Part shown: positions 61,172-64,000 of the stretch, piece after piece
Numbering within the stretch: position 1 is the stretch's first letter
Layout of the letters: each line of letters opens with the position of its first letter
Source: an uncultured Fidelibacterota bacterium
GTDB lineage: Bacteria > Fidelibacterota > Marinisomatia > Marinisomatales > UBA1611
NCBI GenBank assembly: GCA_913043235.1
Contig: CAJWLO010000007.1
Coordinates: 1 to 64,000 of the forward strand
Reading direction: 5' to 3'
DNA: 64,000 bases
The notes under the pieces: model-generated
The model's database searches: none
What the model was told of the DNA's origin: nothing
The model's input: only the letters and a program-made list of their open reading frames with translations
Translations under genes and position numbers: made by a program

Positions 61172-61183
61172 TTTAAGTCGTAT
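61163..61183. promoter_or_regulatory. inverted repeat, probable Rrf2 operator
   Basis: ATACGAC-(7)-GTCGTAT is a perfect seven-base inverted repeat. The ATA...GAC...GTC...TAT order recalls the IscR type 1 motif (ATASYYGACT...AGTCRRSTAT), with a shorter centre. It overlaps the -35 box of the suf promoter. Binding by the adjacent regulator is inferred. Confidence 0.7.
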
Positions 61184-61251
61184 TTATTTCTTTTAATCAT
61201 TCAATAAACTTTTTGTGTTTCAATATTGATTTAATTATTATTACCGTTTTT

Positions 61252-61678
61252 ATGATAAGCCGAAACAATATATTTACAGTAATTATATTATTATTATACC
61301 TTGGTTGCGGAGGGAATCTTTCAACATATAATGGCAAAGATTTTGATACATTACAGTTATTTGATGATGCCGTAGAGTTTATGTTATCGAATCGTTATCA
61401 TCAAGCCATACCCTTGCTGGAAAAAGCTATTACCCATAAAAAAAGATTTTTCACATATTCATCTTAATCTGGCTATTTGTTATAGGAAGACAGGATATAA
61501 TAATAAAGCAATCGAATATTTTAATTCTGCACTTGTTTTAAATCCAAAACTATATAGTGCTTATTATAATCGCAGTATTATATATAGTCGTTTGGGAAAG
61601 TATGAAGAATCCAAGAAGGACCTACAACAATTAGGCAATAGTTTCGAATCGGAAGTTGAACTTTTTTTATCGAGTTAA
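61252..61678 (+). pseudogene. TPR lipoprotein with a frameshift in an A7 run
   Basis: From the ATG at 61252 the first frame gives a lipoprotein signal (MISRNNIFTVIILLLYLGCG) and a TPR helix (AVEFMLSNRYHQAIPLLEKA), then stops. One base less at the run of seven A (61438-61444) continues a perfect TPR: DFSHIHLNLAICYRKTGYNN, then KAIEYFNSALVLNPKLYSAY and further helices to a TAA at 61678 (141 residues in all). It may be a true pseudogene, transcriptional slippage at A7, or a homopolymer sequencing error. Confidence 0.75.
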
Positions 61679-61788
61679 CTTTTTTCTTCGAAAACGGTTA
61701 TGAGAGAAATTCTACCAAGCCTTTTGGAATATTAGAAAAGATCAGTTGATACTTTGCATGAATGTTAACTGTTATTGCGGTGTGCGAT

Positions 61789-62826
61789 TCAATGATTAAC
61801 GTAGATTAACGATTCCCGCCGTTCAATAATTTTTCCAACCTGAAACCCAGCATCAAATGAAACCATAAATTTTTCAGCATCTCCCTGCGGTAGAGAAATC
61901 AGCAGACCACCTGAAGTTTGGGCGTCTGCCGCTAGGAGTTGTTCCACTTCCGTAAGCTGTGGGTTAAATTTGGTATAATTTTTTATATAATCCAGATTCT
62001 GGCGAGTGCCGCCTGCAATCATACCCGCTCCGGCTAGCTCCCGGACACCGGGTAGAAATTTAAGATTATTAAAATCTATACTACCTGAAACATTGCTCGC
62101 CCGGCACATTTCCTGTAAATGACCTAGCAAACCATATCCGGTTACATCTGTAACGGCGTTAATCTCCAATCCTTGCAATGCCTGAGCTGCATCATTATTT
62201 AGTGTGGACATGGATTCAATTGCGGCAAACACACTTTTTTCCGGTGCAGTTTCTTTTTTTATAGCTGTGGATATAATACCTGTCCCAAGGGCTTTGGTAA
62301 GTATAAGAGAATCTCCCGACTGTGCCCCGGAATTGGTCCACATATTTTCTTCATCTATTTCTCCGGTAACCACCAATCCATATTTTGGTTCTTTATCATC
62401 GATAGAATGACCGCCTACAATAGGAACCCCAGCTTCATAAGCTTTGTCTGCACCGCCCTGTAATATCTCTATTAAAATTGATTTGGGAAGTTCTTTAATC
62501 GGGAAACACACAATATTTAGGGCGAACAGCGGTTTCCCACCCATAGCATAAATATCGGAAAGTGCATTGGCAGCAGCAATCTGTCCGAATTTGTACGGAT
62601 CATCCACCACGGGGGTGAAAAAATCTATTGTCTGGATCAATGTACTGCCATTTTTCAGTCGTACTGCGGCGGCATCGTCAGCGCTTTCATAACCCAGAAC
62701 GACGGAATCACTAGTCGGCATATTTACATCACCCAGAACTTGGGTTAGGTCACTCGGACCAATTTTGCAAGCTCAGCCGGAACCGTGACTTAAAGTAGTG
62801 AGTCTTATTTTATCTTTATCAGTCAT
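61789..62826 (-). CDS. selD: selenide, water dikinase, selenocysteine-containing
   Basis: Makes selenophosphate for selenocysteine and selenouridine. The full product is 345 residues if the TGA at 62773-62775 is read as selenocysteine at residue 18: LSHGSG-U-ACKIGPSDL, where E. coli has Cys17 in GAGCGC. Downstream lie ADDAAAVRLKNGSTLIQTID near 52, AANALSDIYAMGGKPLFALN near 85 and AQTSGGLLISLP near 305. A hairpin GGTC-CGAGT-GACC 12 bases after the UGA fits a bacterial SECIS apical loop. Without recoding the frame would start only at a Met 36 codons in, losing the catalytic loop. Confidence 0.93.
62748..62760 (-). promoter_or_regulatory. candidate bacterial SECIS apical hairpin in selD
   Basis: GGTC/GACC stem with the five-base loop CGAGT, starting 12 bases after the in-frame TGA; the E. 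coli element also lies about 11 bases downstream, with a G in the loop. The sequence also encodes the conserved GPSD residues, so the fold is constrained by coding. Inferred by eye, not folded. Confidence 0.5.
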
Positions 62827-62904
62827 AAATAAATTTATAATAGGTATTTCCTGGTTCAGGATGTAAAGATTAGTTAATGTATGCCAGATTTGGTGATGAA
62901 CTTC

Positions 62905-64000
62905 TCAGGATTCGTCTTCAGCTAGGGTAATCAATCCGTCCTGCGGGGTTAATGTAAAATCTTCTCCTTTATCCGGAATTAAGGAAACACCAAAAAATTT
63001 ATCCTTGTCTCCTTGGTGGGCGTGGAGCTGAATCCCCAGGCATATTTCTTGTCTAAGCAGAGCAGCTTGGGTACACTCCCCGTATGGCAAAGTAATGGAT
63101 TCCTGACCATCAAAAGAGAAATAATAATTTGCTGGTTTGATGTACAATTCACTTCCTTCAGCCTGAAAAAGGTCATCGTATACATCTAGGGCTAAGGGCT
63201 CTTCTGAGACTTGGGCCATGATCTGGGAGACGAACTGGTTAGAGACCATAAAATCTTCTACACCGCTATTTAATATAATATCAATATTTTCACTGTCCAT
63301 GACCTCAGTAATTAGTTTCGGCCATTTATCAACTCCGGATTCCCGCAAGATCTGACGGATACGAATCAATAGGGAAATTACATAGGCGTCCATTTCTTCA
63401 ATGGTAGTTCCGCCGGGAGATAAGATCAGCAGGCTGTCAAAATTTGTGGGTTCTAGATTATTGAGGGCATTAAGGTCATTTAAATCCACTTGTTTCATGG
63501 CCAGATTAAGATCGGGATAATTGTTTTGAAGCTCAACTAGAAAAGATTCCATCTCCTCGGTTTTCTCGGGATTGTAGGCGATGATTTCTGAACCGGTAGG
63601 TACATATGTGCAAAGTTTTTCGATAATTATAGCTGCTTTAGGTGTCCAGTTCAATAGGGCTACACGCTGGGTGCGCAGGTTGGTATCCACCTGAGGTAAT
63701 TCTAAAACTTGAGGCTGTTGAACTGGTTCTTCAAAATAAAATATGGTAGAGTCATCTTCAGCGAATACAATCAATTCATCCTCATCCGTAACCTTTGTTT
63801 CCGAAGGAGGGTTAAGCACGATTTTACCTTCTGCAGTATGAATGCCCATTGGTGTACTGCTTTTGAAACGGTTAATACTTTCCCCAAAGGTCAATGGTCC
63901 ACCCCAGCCATCATCAGGTTGGTAAAAATAGAATTCGTTGCCATCAAAGCCTACCATATCGCTGTAAACCACGGATAGGCCATTACGGCTCAGGGCTAAC
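62905..64000 (-). CDS. CASTOR/POLLUX-type ion channel, C-terminal part (cut by window edge)
   Basis: The frame is open to the window end; a GTG at 63972 is probably not the real start, since LALSRNGLSVVYSD continues beyond it. Seen are LVLNPP-type segments (GKIVLNPPSETKVTDEDELI near 50 of the visible part), RVALLNWTPKAAIIIEKLCT near 107, and VMDSENIDIILNSGVEDFMV near 215, the RCK-like region of CASTOR/POLLUX-related channels. The membrane pore would be encoded upstream. It probably conducts K+ or other cations. Confidence 0.8.
   Translation of the reverse strand, partial: LALSRNGLSVVYSDMVGFDGNEFYFYQPDDGWGGPLTFGESINRFKSSTPMGIHTAEGKIVLNPPSETKVTDEDELIVFAEDDSTIFYFEEPVQQPQVLELPQVDTNLRTQRVALLNWTPKAAIIIEKLCTYVPTGSEIIAYNPEKTEEMESFLVELQNNYPDLNLAMKQVDLNDLNALNNLEPTNFDSLLILSPGGTTIEEMDAYVISLLIRIRQILRESGVDKWPKLITEVMDSENIDIILNSGVEDFMVSNQFVSQIMAQVSEEPLALDVYDDLFQAEGSELYIKPANYYFSFDGQESITLPYGECTQAALLRQEICLGIQLHAHQGDKDKFFGVSLIPDKGEDFTLTPQDGLITLAEDES

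Noticed and set aside
1-64000. CRISPR arrays, rRNA genes, insertion sequences or classical riboswitches
   Set aside because: I looked for regularly spaced repeats, transposase motifs, 16S/23S signatures and leader structures (TPP, cobalamin, SAM) on both strands and found none that I could support.

Overview
The window looks like a chromosomal segment of an AT-rich, marine-type Gram-negative bacterium of the FCB/Marinimicrobia (SAR406, Neomarinimicrobiota) kind. The evidence is two secreted proteins ending in NYPNPFNP-type type IX secretion sorting domains, a TonB receptor with a carboxypeptidase-like N-terminus and Asp-rich calcium-type repeats, leucine-rich-repeat and beta-helix surface proteins, ThyX instead of ThyA, and many starts without a clear Shine-Dalgarno sequence. 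The lineage is an inference from protein style; no rRNA or intact tRNA is present to settle it.

Layout. 1-1660 is a decaying accessory patch: two small secreted-protein genes that share a duplicated 68-bp leader, an LRR lipoprotein gene broken by one in-frame stop, and a frameshifted HTH remnant. 1642-8462 carries housekeeping genes: queG, elbB, a sulfotransferase-like gene, a DUF4097 protein, mdh, and the rng-rplU-rpmA operon. 8825-18575 runs on the plus strand: peptidase E, a methyltransferase, a CysQ-type phosphatase, thyX, a fused branched-chain 2-oxoacid dehydrogenase E1 overlapping an acyltransferase, a glutaryl-CoA-dehydrogenase-like enzyme, a phosphoesterase and an asparaginase. 18654-22245 (minus) holds birA, a PAP2-like membrane protein, methylmalonyl-CoA mutase without its B12 domain, and a TerB-DnaJ protein. 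24532-37115 (minus) is a catabolic cluster resembling the Atu/Liu pathways (AtuA, carboxyltransferase, LiuC/AtuE-type hydratase, two acyl-CoA dehydrogenases, two MaoC hydratases, FadJ-type enzyme, flavin oxidase, MerR regulator with a palindromic operator). 37279-43310 holds the large TonB receptor and a T9SS protein. 43633-47208 is etfB-etfA plus a membrane FeS oxidoreductase that would pass electrons from the acyl-CoA dehydrogenases to quinone. 47255-53527 has ggt, a TlpA-like lipoprotein, a tRNA 3' fragment and a LamG/beta-helix T9SS protein. 53618-61106 (minus) is an eleven-gene suf operon with an Rrf2 regulator and a visible promoter/operator. 61252-64000 has a frameshifted TPR lipoprotein, a selenocysteine-containing selD, and the edge of a CASTOR/POLLUX-type channel gene.

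How it fits together. Acyl-CoA oxidation (several dehydrogenases, hydratases, FadJ), branched-chain oxoacid oxidation, propionyl/methylmalonyl-CoA handling (AcuI, mutase, BirA) and ETF-to-quinone electron transfer suggest a heterotroph using branched-chain amino acids, methyl-branched or isoprenoid-like acyl chains and propionate-yielding substrates. The Suf operon would supply FeS clusters for QueG and the ETF oxidoreductase. The most interesting points are the Atu/Liu-like cluster without a biotin carboxylase subunit and with a collapsed TIGR03084-like gene, the selenoprotein SelD, the two regulatory palindromes, the duplicated leader cassette at the left edge, and the tRNA fragment at 50.9 kb.
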